Shown in pieces: positions 35,741 through 44,022 of a DNA stretch of 64,000 bases (position 1 is the stretch's first letter; every line of letters starts with the position of its first letter). A program made the position numbers and the translations under genes. The notes beneath the pieces were generated by a model that made no database searches, had not been told where the DNA came from, and was given only the letters and a program-made list of their open reading frames with translations. The DNA is from Bacillus sp. WMMC1349 (GTDB lineage Bacteria > Bacillota > Bacilli > Bacillales > Bacillaceae): the NCBI RefSeq assembly GCF_013155385.1, contig NZ_JABJUQ010000007.1, forward strand, positions 125,001 through 189,000, in the 5' to 3' direction.

Positions 35741-36700
35741 ATGCTGGAAAAACTTCAATCCTTGAAGCATCTGATTGGAAATACCCAATTAGTGTCGTTG
35801 GAGCATGATCAGGTCAATCTCTTTACCAAGTTGGAATATCAAAATTTGTCGGGAAGTGTGAAGGTAAGGCCAGCGTTCTACATTCTGGAGTCGGCGATCA
35901 AACAAGGAGAAATTCATGAGCATTCTACCGTAATCGAATCGTCCTCTGGGAATTTTGCGATCGCACTTAGCATCCTGTGCCAGCGGCTGGGCATTAAGTT
36001 CGTCCCGGTCGTCGATCCGAATATAAATTCGATCTATGAAAAGGTTCTGCTGTCTTTAACGGATCATGTGGAAAAAGTGATTGAACGTGATGAAACGAAC
36101 GGGTTCCTTCTTACAAGGCTGCAACGTGTGCAAGGCATGCTAGAGACAATACCTGATACGTTCTGGACCAACCAATACGGCAACCCAGATGCGGTGATGG
36201 GGCATTATTATGGTCTCGGAGATGAGATTGCCAGAAGTTTTGATGAACTCGACTATGTGTTCCTCGGAGTCAGTTCTTGCGGCACGATCGCCGGTGTTTC
36301 CAAACGGCTCAAAGAAAAATTCCCGAACATCAAAGTGGTTGCGGTTGATACCGAAGGGTCTGTAATTTTCGGAGACAAGCCGCGCAAACGGTTTATTCCA
36401 GGGATCGGTGCCAGTTTGGTGCCACCCAACTTGAAAGAGGCACAAATTGATGAAGTGCTACACATCTCAGAATTGGACGCCGTTGACGGGTGTCACCAGA
36501 TGTTGAAGAAACACGCGCTGTTCGTAGGCGGCTCTTCCGGTAGCGTATTTGCTGGGATTCAGAACTATTTTCAAAAGAAAATGTTTGCTAAAAAGCCGAA
36601 TGTCCTGTTCATCTGCGCAGACGGGGGAACACCGTATGTGAACACCGTGTACAACCGAAATTGGGTCAACACAATGCGCGAACAGCATATCATGGCCTAA
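35741..36700 (+). CDS. sbnA: SbnA-like N-(2-amino-2-carboxyethyl)-L-glutamate synthase
   Basis: The PLP enzyme of the cysteine-synthase fold joins O-phospho-L-serine and L-glutamate, the first committed step to L-2,3-diaminopropionate (Dap). The start ATG 35741 follows GAAGGGAAA; a longer frame from 35705 lacks a site. Hallmarks: HLIGNTQLVSL, the PLP lysine in SGSVKVRPA, the substrate loop ESSSGNFAIALS, the phosphate loop GVSSCGTIAG and GGSSGSVF. In the family, KxRPA instead of KDRxA and the size (about 319 aa) mark SbnA rather than CysK. sbnB follows in tight order. The three sbn genes are visibly richer in G+C than their surroundings. Confidence 0.85.
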   Translation: MLEKLQSLKHLIGNTQLVSLEHDQVNLFTKLEYQNLSGSVKVRPAFYILESAIKQGEIHEHSTVIESSSGNFAIALSILCQRLGIKFVPVVDPNINSIYEKVLLSLTDHVEKVIERDETNGFLLTRLQRVQGMLETIPDTFWTNQYGNPDAVMGHYYGLGDEIARSFDELDYVFLGVSSCGTIAGVSKRLKEKFPNIKVVAVDTEGSVIFGDKPRKRFIPGIGASLVPPNLKEAQIDEVLHISELDAVDGCHQMLKKHALFVGGSSGSVFAGIQNYFQKKMFAKKPNVLFICADGGTPYVNTVYNRNWVNTMREQHIMA

Positions 36701-36737
36701 CTGTCAAACATCCAACGAACAATCTGGAGGGAATAAC

Positions 36738-37706
36738 ATGAGATATTTAAACACTGACAACATCAAGAAGATTGGGATTGAATGGGACGAGACGATTGAG
36801 ACGATTAGACAAGCTGTTACTACTTTGCATCAACAAGATGTCGCACAGCCGATCAAGCCGTACCTACGTTTTCGCGCTCCTGGCAATCGGATCATCGCAA
36901 TGCCTGCTTTTGTAGGTGGAGATGTTAACATGGCTGGAATTAAATGGATCGCAAGCTTTCCGGAAAACATCCAGCATGGGATCCAACGCGCTCACTCGGT
37001 GACCATCTTAAACAATGCGAATACAGGCAAGCCCCTGGCTGTTCTAAATACAGCCTTGATGAGCGGGATTCGCACCGCTTCCGTCACCGGATTGATCATC
37101 GAAAAATATGATGAATTGTATCCGCTGAAAGACGTGACTGTTGGCATTATCGGTTTTGGACCGATCGGGCAGTTGCATTTGCAAATGGTGACCGCCCTTT
37201 TGGGAGACCGCATTTCCAAAGTCCTGCTGTACGACATTGCTGGGATCAAGACAGACCTGATCTCGGAGGATATTAAGGATCGTACGGAAGTCGTGGAGAG
37301 CTGGGAAGAAGCATATAGGCAAGCGGACGTATTCATCACCTGCACTGTGTCTCCGAGCGGGTATATCGATCAAAAGCCGAAAGAGCGCTCGTTACTGCTC
37401 AACGTTTCCTTGCGCGATTTCAAGCCGAACATTTTGGATTACACACAATCGATTATCGTGGATGACTGGGAAGAAGTTTGTCGTGAGAACACCGATATTG
37501 AATTGATGCACCTGCAACGCGGTCTGCAAAAAAGCGACACGAAGTCAATTACCGAGGTCGTGTGCGAAGATCAAATGAAAGCATTTCCAAGCAACAAGCC
37601 GATCCTCTTTAACCCGATGGGCATGGCAATCTTTGATGTGGCGATTTCGACGTACTATTACCGAAAAGCATTAGAAAGCGGTGTCGGAACCGAGTTGGCT
37701 GACTAG
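36738..37706 (+). CDS. sbnB: SbnB-like N-(2-amino-2-carboxyethyl)-L-glutamate dehydrogenase
   Basis: This 322-aa NAD-dependent enzyme of the ornithine-cyclodeaminase/mu-crystallin family releases L-Dap and 2-oxoglutarate from the SbnA product. Visible features: KPYLRFRAPGNRIIAMPAFVGG (substrate region), IKWIASFPENIQHGIQRA, the Rossmann motif VTVGIIGFGPIGQLHLQM and DDWEEVCRENT. It has GGAGGG before the ATG and lies 37 nt behind sbnA. In Staphylococcus aureus sbnA and sbnB make Dap for staphyloferrin B. Confidence 0.87.
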   Translation: MRYLNTDNIKKIGIEWDETIETIRQAVTTLHQQDVAQPIKPYLRFRAPGNRIIAMPAFVGGDVNMAGIKWIASFPENIQHGIQRAHSVTILNNANTGKPLAVLNTALMSGIRTASVTGLIIEKYDELYPLKDVTVGIIGFGPIGQLHLQMVTALLGDRISKVLLYDIAGIKTDLISEDIKDRTEVVESWEEAYRQADVFITCTVSPSGYIDQKPKERSLLLNVSLRDFKPNILDYTQSIIVDDWEEVCRENTDIELMHLQRGLQKSDTKSITEVVCEDQMKAFPSNKPILFNPMGMAIFDVAISTYYYRKALESGVGTELAD

Positions 37707-37739
37707 TATCTTCTGTCAGAGGATAAACAATATCTGGGA

Positions 37740-38507
37740 GTGAGGAACTTGATTGATGTTCTCTCTAATCTAAAAATGGTAGATCGTACGTTAATCGTTT
37801 TGCATGAAGCGCATGAACCGTCCCGACTTGAAAAAACGAAACGGTCCATCCAAACGGAGGGGGTTTTACGTCACCCGCCGGTTGCAGTAGAAATGAAAAA
37901 CGGGCAGTACTTGATCATCGATGGCGCCCATCGGACCTGTTCCTTGCAAGCGCTAGGATGTAGCCAAATCCCTCTCCAAATCGTTGATGTGGAAGATGTG
38001 ATGATTGGAAATTGGGATCATGTCGTACCGAATGGAGAGTTGATGACGTATCTGGAGAACAATCAACAAGCATTTCGAGTGGAAACCGTTCCACTGAAAG
38101 AATATGCTCTCGCAAAAGTTCGGAAGGGTGATGTCACATACTATGTCTATCCGCTTTCGACAGAAGGCCAACTTGATGCCTGGCATCAACTTGTCGATGT
38201 GTACCAGCATCAATACCGTGTCACCCGGGTACCTGCGGAGATCGAGATCAAACTTGAGCCAAACATGTTGCGTATTTCTTATCCGACTTATACCTTGCAG
38301 GAGATTGAAGAGGTCGTACTTCAAGGCAAAGTTATGCCGGCAGGGGTAACGCGCTTTGAAATTCAAGGCCGAATCTTGAATCTGCAAATCCCTCTTTCGA
38401 TGCTTCAAAATATTGAGACGGAACTGGAAGGATGGAATGGGTTGCTCGATAGCAGAAGAAACTTGTTGCGCTATTACTCCAAACCCGTTTATGTTTGTGA
38501 AACATAA
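37740..38507 (+). CDS. sbnI: SbnI-like ParB/sulfiredoxin-fold serine kinase / regulator
   Basis: The 255-aa protein has a ParB-like N-terminal domain: PSRLEKTKRSI, VIIDGAHRTCSLQALGC and IPLQIVDVED. Its C-terminal half has VMPAGVTRFEIQGRILNLQIPLSML. Both parts correspond closely to S. aureus SbnI, which makes O-phospho-L-serine from ATP and free serine (the substrate of SbnA) and acts as a heme-responsive regulator of the sbn operon. It lies 34 nt after sbnB. The start is uncertain: GTG 37740 (used here) overlaps the GGGAG site, and TTG 37749, 8 nt behind it, is more likely by spacing. Confidence 0.82.
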   Translation: MRNLIDVLSNLKMVDRTLIVLHEAHEPSRLEKTKRSIQTEGVLRHPPVAVEMKNGQYLIIDGAHRTCSLQALGCSQIPLQIVDVEDVMIGNWDHVVPNGELMTYLENNQQAFRVETVPLKEYALAKVRKGDVTYYVYPLSTEGQLDAWHQLVDVYQHQYRVTRVPAEIEIKLEPNMLRISYPTYTLQEIEEVVLQGKVMPAGVTRFEIQGRILNLQIPLSMLQNIETELEGWNGLLDSRRNLLRYYSKPVYVCET

Positions 38508-38634
38508 TGAAACTGCAAGCGATCATCTAAAAAAGACATACCAGTTGTCGAGAATCCTTGTTGGACAAACCTTGCTCAAGACCTGATGAAAAGAAGTAAA
38601 CATGGAGAACAGTACAGCTGTAAATTAAATTTTA

Positions 38635-38667
38635 CCCCTTTAGATAAATTGTCTAAAGGGGTGTTTT
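38635..38667 (+). terminator. hairpin CCCCTTT..AAAGGGG, copy 2
   Basis: CCCCTTTAGATAA pairs with TTGTCTAAAGGGG and runs into TGTTTTT. It may end the sbn transcript. It is a near duplicate of the hairpin behind glmS at 23313-23346. Confidence 0.7.
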
Positions 38668-38670
38668 TGA

Positions 38671-38823
38671 TTCCGAAGAAAACGAACATTTTAAAGTCGT
38701 TATGTGTGTTAAAGAAGGAAGTGGGACAGGAATTTAAAACTCAAGTTGGCTCTTTATAAACAAGGCCGGGTCACCGAGATTAATGCTAAGCACATTTATA
38801 TTAAAGAAAAAAGAGGAGCTTAA
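38671..38823 (+). pseudogene. second tnsA-like scrap
   Basis: Directly after the hairpin, shifting frames read FRRKRTF, then SRYV, then VKEGSGTGI, a stop, and SSWLFINKAGSPRL. KRKRTF...(R/K)YVKEGxGxG...WL-x-I-x-x-x-x-S is the order of the TnsA N-terminus. It parallels the scrap behind glmS. All frames are broken. The identification is tentative. Confidence 0.4.
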
Positions 38824-38888
38824 GTACATAAAATTGTTGTAAAGGGATAGATGAATTGTGAATAGGTAATTTTTGTGACCTATATCAG

Positions 38889-38919
38889 TTGACTATGACG
38901 TAACGTCACCATGTAATAT
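38889..38919 (+). promoter_or_regulatory. MerR-type promoter with operator palindrome
   Basis: TTGACT (38889-38894) and TAATAT (38914-38919) are separated by 19 nt, the stretched spacing used by MerR-activated promoters. The spacer holds TGACGTAACGTCA, the palindrome typical of the TipA/Mta branch of MerR regulators. It lies right before the merR gene, so autoregulation is likely. Confidence 0.8.
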
Positions 38920-38945
38920 TTAATAAGAAAAGGGAGTTGACTAGG

Positions 38946-39686
38946 GTGAATGAAAAACTGTATACAGTAAAAACCTTTGCAAGATTGACTGGTGTCACAG
39001 AACGAACACTCCATTACTATGATCAGAAAGGAGTACTAGTTCCAACTAACTTTAATGATAAGGGGCATCGTCTGTATAGCTGTGAAGACATTTTTAAAAT
39101 GCAAAAAATTTTAACACTCAAATATTTAGGGTTTTCTCTGAAGGAGATCATCGAATATAACTCTAAAATCACGACAAATAGTGTACATGATACGTTAGAT
39201 AAACAAAAGGAGTTACTCAAGAAACAAAGAGATGAAATTGACCATGTCATTTGTACAATTTCGAGAGTAGAACAAATGATTAAAAATGAAGAGGTGGAGA
39301 GCGATTTGCTATTAGCCATCATTCACTCAATTCAAAACGAAAAAAACCAAGAAGATTGGCTATCAAATCAAGTTTGTAAATCTATTGTTGAGCAAGCATT
39401 TATGCAGCATATACCTAAAGAGGAAAGAATAGCGATTGAACGTGATCTACTCACAAATATCAATAAATTACAAAGTTTATACAAAAATGGATACTCTTCG
39501 TATGCTGCAGAAGTTCAGAATATCATAAAACAATTAGTAGAGTGTATAAACAAAATAATAGAACCGAAGTATCAAGAAGAAATAGAAAAACTAGAGATTG
39601 AAGAAGATTCATTATACCATTTTTCGTTTATGTCAAAAGGAGTTCAAGATTTTATTGGCGATGCCATGAAAAGATTCCATGGATGA
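38946..39686 (+). CDS. MerR-family regulator (TipA-like)
   Basis: The about 247-aa regulator starts with a MerR HTH (YTVKTFARLTGVTERTLHYYDQKGVLVP, then GHRLYSCEDI and KYLGFSLKEI), a coiled-coil dimerisation helix (residues about 75-120), and a long C-terminal helical region reminiscent of TipAS drug-recognition domains (AIERDLLTNINKLQSLYKNGYSS, FMSKGVQDFIGDAMKRF). The start is GTG 38946, 9 nt behind AGGGAG; a TTG at 38937 is too close to that site. It probably controls itself and the membrane protein 24 nt downstream. Confidence 0.85.
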   Translation: MNEKLYTVKTFARLTGVTERTLHYYDQKGVLVPTNFNDKGHRLYSCEDIFKMQKILTLKYLGFSLKEIIEYNSKITTNSVHDTLDKQKELLKKQRDEIDHVICTISRVEQMIKNEEVESDLLLAIIHSIQNEKNQEDWLSNQVCKSIVEQAFMQHIPKEERIAIERDLLTNINKLQSLYKNGYSSYAAEVQNIIKQLVECINKIIEPKYQEEIEKLEIEEDSLYHFSFMSKGVQDFIGDAMKRFHG

Positions 39687-39710
39687 AATGATGTGTAAGG
39701 AGTATGTCGG

Positions 39711-40748
39711 GTGAGTATTAGAAAGTTACAGATATCAAGTTTATTTATCATACTTTTAGTCATAATGACGGGAAGTTCCTTTATTTTGCGTTTAAATACG
39801 ATTAGTCAATCAGTCGTTGTTATATTAACATTGGTATTAATCACTTTATGCCCGGTGAGTATTTATTTTTTATTCATAAGACCTAGGTCTATGCCGAAGT
39901 TATTCGCTTATTTGTCCTTTATCTTATGTTTGGGAGCCGCTTATTTGATTATTCCTTTCTCAAAAAAATATTTTTTAAATCAAGTATTAGGATGGCTCTT
40001 ACCGATAGTCGAACTGAGTGTGATTATTTTTGTTGTGTGCAGTATCGTTAAAAGCATTGTCTCTTACAAAAAAATGAACTCAAATGAGCACCATCATTTT
40101 CTTGGAGTCGTAAGAATGTCACTTGAGAAAAAACTAGGAAATGGTTTTGTATTGGAAGCGGTCATAACGGAACTGAGTGTTTTTTATTACGCTATATTGG
40201 TTTGGTTCAGAAAACCAAATATAAAGGAAAATGAGGTTTTTACTTATCATAAAACTTCTCAAATTAAGATTATCGTGATCGTATTTTCAATTTTAATTGT
40301 ACTGGAAGGCGTGTTATTTCATTATGTTATTCATTTATGGAGTGATATTGCTGCATGGATTTTTACAGTACTAAATATTTATGCTTTATTCTATATGGTG
40401 GCACTATATCATTCTGCAAGATTTTTGCCCCATGTGATCAATCAGGATAAGCTCGTGATCCGTCTAGGATTTCAGAGCAGTATTGAATTGAACATTCAAA
40501 ATATAGAGAGTATCAAAAACGCTAAACAAGCTAGATTTGGAGAGAAAATATCTAAAGACACTTATGATTCATTGTTAAGTATTGATTCTCCACAATATGA
40601 ACTCTTTTTAAAAGAACCCGTTTTAATGAAAAGGTCTTATAGAAGAAAAAAATATGTAAAAACGATTCTTTTCAGATCTGATGAACCCAATGAAATGATC
40701 AATCGGATAAATTCGATAAGGGGTCACACACAGAGTGAAGAAGCTTAA
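39711..40748 (+). CDS. membrane protein of unknown family
   Basis: This 345-aa protein has about seven hydrophobic helices: LFIILLVIMTGSSFILRL, SVVVILTLVLITLCPVSIYF, YLSFILCLGAAYLII, LGWLLPIVELSVIIFVV, YYAILVWF, IIVIVFSILIVLEGVLF and IAAWIFTVLNIYALFYMVALYH. The C-terminal 90 residues are soluble (SIELNIQNIESIKNAKQARFG). GTG start with AAGGAG 8 nt before it. I do not recognise a family. It follows the MerR regulator by 24 nt and is likely its target. Confidence 0.6.
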   Translation: MSIRKLQISSLFIILLVIMTGSSFILRLNTISQSVVVILTLVLITLCPVSIYFLFIRPRSMPKLFAYLSFILCLGAAYLIIPFSKKYFLNQVLGWLLPIVELSVIIFVVCSIVKSIVSYKKMNSNEHHHFLGVVRMSLEKKLGNGFVLEAVITELSVFYYAILVWFRKPNIKENEVFTYHKTSQIKIIVIVFSILIVLEGVLFHYVIHLWSDIAAWIFTVLNIYALFYMVALYHSARFLPHVINQDKLVIRLGFQSSIELNIQNIESIKNAKQARFGEKISKDTYDSLLSIDSPQYELFLKEPVLMKRSYRRKKYVKTILFRSDEPNEMINRINSIRGHTQSEEA

Positions 40749-40811
40749 GTTGTGAGCTGTCATGAACTGAATAATGAAGATTGACAGAAAATGTTTTTCC
40801 AAACAAGAAAA

Positions 40812-41220
40812 GGCTGCCCCATAAGTCCAAAAAATAAAGCAAGTGAAGAAATATGAGTTGTATTTCTCCACCTGCTTTTGTGGCAGATGGTTGCTGCTTT
40901 CAATATGCTGTGAACTAATACCGCAAATTTGTCGACGAACCTTTGATATGACCGAACACACTACGCTTTTTACTTCACCTTTTGTCATAGATAGCGGTTT
41001 TCTCTTCACATTCAAGGACTGCGTTTTCATTTTTTCGAAGATTGTGTTCCAGTGAACTGGGCAATTGCCGTTTGCTTTCGTACATCTTGCTTTCAATGGG
41101 CAGATTATACAACTTCTGCCCGAAGTTTCAAGCAAAGCTCGCACCGTTCATCTCCGTCATTCTGCTGTATCTCACTATGACAGCCTGACGAAGGAGTAGA
41201 CGGTGCTGTTTTTTGTCCGA
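40812..41220 (-). pseudogene. IS1182-type transposase C-terminal remnant with one end
   Basis: The minus frame reads SCIICPLKARCTKANGNCPVHWNTIFEKMK, the Cys-rich segment (CxxCPL...CTK) found before the end of IS1182-family transposases, and then decays. At 40812-40826 GGCTGCCCCATAAGT looks like the terminal inverted repeat of such elements. The catalytic DDE part and the other end are missing. A frame of about 170 codons remains but has no plausible start. Confidence 0.5.
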
Positions 41221-41248
41221 TATACTCCAGATGAATCCAGCTGCCCAT

Positions 41249-41857
41249 TTAAAACACTTTGTTTCTATAAATACGAATTGACAGAATCCATGAACATCCA
41301 TATAGGGTGATAACCGATATGGCGATGATCAGATACAACGAAGTATTTTGTAAAGTTAAAAGCATGTGTATAAACTCTCTGATTTTATCGTTTAAGTTTT
41401 GAACAACAAAATTAACCGTCAGCATGTATAAGGCAAATGCCATAATAGAAGCAATAAGCAAATAGTTACTTTTAAATTTATAACAGAATGGTAGCATGAA
41501 TGAGGCAGCTGCGATCACAATGGTAATCATGAACAATATTTGTTTCCATAAAATGAATTCTCCATGAATGATAAAATTGCCAATAAATATGGCTGCAGCC
41601 ATCATAAGTGTAAAGAGAACAACGACGATATACTTGGAACTGACAATCTCTTTCCGTGTATAAGGTAAAGAATTGAGAAGGATGTGTACAGAAGACTTTT
41701 CATCTATTGTAAAGGTATTCATACAAATAGCGATACTAAAGGCAATTCCCACCCAGATGGGGGAAACATCTAATATTAAATATGCACATAACCCCAAAAA
41801 CAAAACCGCCAACGTTTTTTTCTGCAAGACAAAGTCTTTATGTATTAAGTTGAACAT
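41249..41857 (-). CDS. ABC-2 type permease, small
   Basis: The 202-aa protein has six predicted helices: TLAVLFLGLCAYLILDVSP, VGIAFSIAICMN, IVVVLFTLMMAAAIFIG, ILFMITIVIAAASFML, LIASIMAFALYMLTV and LIIAISVITLYGCSWIL. MFNLIHKDFVLQKK at the start and LLNSLPYTRKEIVSSKY are typical of the small ABC-2 permeases paired with YtrB- or PmtA-like ATPases. It overlaps the ATPase gene by 13 nt. The predicted role is export of, or protection against, a membrane-active peptide. Confidence 0.8.
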   Translation of the reverse strand: MFNLIHKDFVLQKKTLAVLFLGLCAYLILDVSPIWVGIAFSIAICMNTFTIDEKSSVHILLNSLPYTRKEIVSSKYIVVVLFTLMMAAAIFIGNFIIHGEFILWKQILFMITIVIAAASFMLPFCYKFKSNYLLIASIMAFALYMLTVNFVVQNLNDKIREFIHMLLTLQNTSLYLIIAISVITLYGCSWILSIRIYRNKVF

Positions 41858-42720
41858 GCTGCTTTAGCTCCTTTCTTCGTATAAAACATAATATCTTCAA
41901 GAGTAGGTTTTTCAATTAACGCCATATCCCCGAAAGTGTCTTCAATTCGTCGTTTATTTGCAGTTAATGCTTCAAATCCATAAGTTGATTTTCGAACCGC
42001 TACAAATTCCTGTTCTGTCTCATGATCTAATAACTCCATTCCTCCTTTTACTATGGCATACTCTTCTTCAATTTCGTAAATGTTCTTTGTGAAAATATGC
42101 TCTCCTTTATGAATGAACGTGATATCATCTGCAATTGTATCTAAATCAGTTGTAATATGAGTCGAGAAAAATATCGTTTTATCGCCATCTTGCATGATTT
42201 GATGTAAAATATCTAACAGTTCCCTGCGAAAAATCGGATCTAGTCCTGATGTAGGTTCGTCCATAATAATTAATTCCGCTTGATGGGACAAAGCAAGGGC
42301 TAATGAAGCTTTCATCATCATACCTTTGGAGAACGTTTTGATTTTTTTCGTTAGCGGCAAGTTAAATGTTTTCACATAATCATTGAATACTTGATCATTC
42401 CAATTTACATAGGGTTTTTTGACGATTTCTTTCATTTCTGTCAATGTTAAATGTTCATAGAATACATTGGAATCAAAAACAAAACCGATTCGTTGTTTGA
42501 TTTCTTTCTCATGCTCCTTGTAATTCAAGCCAAATACCGTAATCGTTCCGTTATCAGGCTGCAATAAATTCATGATCAATTTAATCGTTGTCGATTTCCC
42601 TGCACCATTGCCACCTATAAATCCGGTGACAAAACCTTTTTTTACCGTCATTGAAAAATCTTTCAGATGAAAACCATCAAATGACTTATGAACATGCCGG
42701 AGTTCAATTACATTGTCCAT
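41845..42720 (-). CDS. ABC transporter ATP-binding protein (YtrB/PmtA-like)
   Basis: The 291-aa ATPase shows Walker A GGNGAGKST, signature FSKGMMMKASLALAL (degenerate LSGGQ, usual in this group), Walker B ELIIMDEPTSGLDP and the switch His in FFSTHITTDLD. The C-terminal 70 residues are an extra domain (LDHETEQEFVAVRKST). Its ATG overlaps the stop of the GntR regulator gene. Such GntR-ATPase-permease sets (ytr in B. subtilis, pmt in staphylococci) deal with cell-wall antibiotics or amphipathic peptides. Confidence 0.86.
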   Translation of the reverse strand: MDNVIELRHVHKSFDGFHLKDFSMTVKKGFVTGFIGGNGAGKSTTIKLIMNLLQPDNGTITVFGLNYKEHEKEIKQRIGFVFDSNVFYEHLTLTEMKEIVKKPYVNWNDQVFNDYVKTFNLPLTKKIKTFSKGMMMKASLALALSHQAELIIMDEPTSGLDPIFRRELLDILHQIMQDGDKTIFFSTHITTDLDTIADDITFIHKGEHIFTKNIYEIEEEYAIVKGGMELLDHETEQEFVAVRKSTYGFEALTANKRRIEDTFGDMALIEKPTLEDIMFYTKKGAKAACST

Positions 42721-43097
42721 TATTCTTCCTCCCGATATAAAATGGTAAGTAAATCTTTTAATTCTGTAAGGGCAATGCCAATGTCTTTACTGTTTTTTAT
42801 GGCTGCCAGCAATTGTTCTTCAATCGCTTTCATTTTTCCTTCCTTCATTATTTCTTCATTCTGATGGGATACAAAAGAGCCTTTCCCGACTACAGAATAA
42901 ATGAATCCATTCTTCTCAAGTTCTTCATAAGCACGCTTTGACGTAATCAGGCTTACATTCATATCCTTGGCTAATTGGCGCATAGAAGGCAGGGGCTGCC
43001 CCGGTTTCAATTCATTTGCAAGAATATGATCCTTAATCTGAGTGTAAATTTGTTCATAAATAGGTTGCTTTGAATGATTCGAAATGATAATTTTCAT
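42720..43097 (-). CDS. GntR-family regulator (YtrA subfamily)
   Basis: The 125-aa protein is a short YtrA-type GntR repressor: SKQPIYEQIYTQIKDHILANELKPGQPLPSMRQLAKDMNVSLITSKRAYEELEKNGFI is the winged HTH (residues about 9-70), followed by GKGSFV and a short helical dimerisation tail. No ligand domain. It heads the ATPase-permease operon and is expected to repress it. A 9-bp tandem repeat, ACAATATNN, directly upstream is the likely operator. Confidence 0.87.
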   Translation of the reverse strand: MKIIISNHSKQPIYEQIYTQIKDHILANELKPGQPLPSMRQLAKDMNVSLITSKRAYEELEKNGFIYSVVGKGSFVSHQNEEIMKEGKMKAIEEQLLAAIKNSKDIGIALTELKDLLTILYREEE

Positions 43098-43118
43098 TTT
43101 TAAACCTCTTTAAATGAT

Positions 43119-43164
43119 CCATTTATATACAATATACACAATATGAACAATATATACAATGGAT
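43119..43164 (-). promoter_or_regulatory. ACAATATNN tandem repeat, probable GntR operator/promoter
   Basis: ACAATAT stands at 43129, 43138 and 43147 and ACAAT at 43156, an exact 9-bp period. The block is framed by the inverted ends CCATT and AATGG. It lies about 20-65 nt before the gntR start, where the promoter should be. Confidence 0.6.
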
Positions 43165-43642
43165 TTTTAAAAATATATTCTCATCCTCCACTTTTTATAG
43201 AAGTTGAGGAGTTCTGAGCAGTAACCAAAAAGCTTATTTATTTACAAAAGAAAGTCCTTTTTTGATCAGGTTTGATATGATTCATGTAAAGAATTGTTGA
43301 TTTGAAAACAAAAAAGGGAATGAGTTCATATGGAATATAGATTACAAAAATGCGAGGCAGAAGAATTGAATTCAGAAATAGCGTACCCAGTCGGGAGAAG
43401 ATTATGGCACGGAGAACATTTTTGTGTTGCACATCAAAGTCTATTTTTTGACGAACAGATGCCCCCTTTTTGATTAATAACCTGTGAAAATATTGTCTTT
43501 TTTGGACATATAGACCTGCTGGCGCCAATAATTGAATCTGATATTTTATCGTTCAGCTTTTTAACAACCCTGACTTGATGGACTTAGTTTTTGTAGGAAT
43601 GATAATGTTTTTTTCATATGATGACGAAAGGAGGAACAGATT
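43165..43642. other. intergenic, one short doubtful frame
   Basis: On the plus strand ATG 43330 opens a 47-aa frame (YRLQKCEAEELNSEIAYPVG) that stops at 43473; it has no good ribosome site and no recognised family, and may be the start of a broken gene. Nothing else is seen. Confidence 0.3.
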
Positions 43643-43969
43643 ATGAGTAGCATTGCCAAAACACCACAACCACCATATTATGCAGTCATTTTTGCTTCGC
43701 AAAGAACAGAAGGTGACAATGGCTATGGGAAAATGGCAGATAAAATGGTGGAGTTAGCTGCTAAGCAGCCTGGATTCCTAGGTTTGGAGAGTGCTCGTGA
43801 TTATCAATTAGGAATAACTGTTTCATATTGGAGATCTTTAGATGCGATCAAGAGTTGGAAGGAAAACTCAGCTCATCAGGTTGCACAAGAAAGAGGTAAA
43901 ACGGAATGGTACGAAAATTTCGCATTAAGAGTTTGCAAAGTTGAGAGACAACACTTTTTTGAAATATAA
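43643..43969 (+). CDS. ABM-domain protein (YqjZ-like)
   Basis: The 108-aa ferredoxin-fold protein reads YYAVIFASQRTEGDNGYGKMADKMVELAAKQPGFLGLESARD, then ITVSYWRSLDAIKSWKENSAHQVAQERG and WYENFALRVCKVER. The QPGFLGxE and SYWxSLxAIxxWK-x-x-x-x-H motifs match antibiotic-biosynthesis-monooxygenase proteins like B. subtilis YqjZ. Substrate unknown. AAAGGAGG lies before the ATG. It stands 54-nt-close to the hydrolase gene and both may be co-transcribed. Confidence 0.8.
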   Translation: MSSIAKTPQPPYYAVIFASQRTEGDNGYGKMADKMVELAAKQPGFLGLESARDYQLGITVSYWRSLDAIKSWKENSAHQVAQERGKTEWYENFALRVCKVERQHFFEI

Positions 43970-44022
43970 CTAGTGGTATGATCACGTCAAATAAATAATA
44001 GAAAAGGGTAAAATTGATCCAT

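Noticed and set aside
43238-43528. 96-aa minus-strand frame behind gntR
   Set aside because: No ribosome site; a plus-strand frame in the same stretch is equally doubtful.
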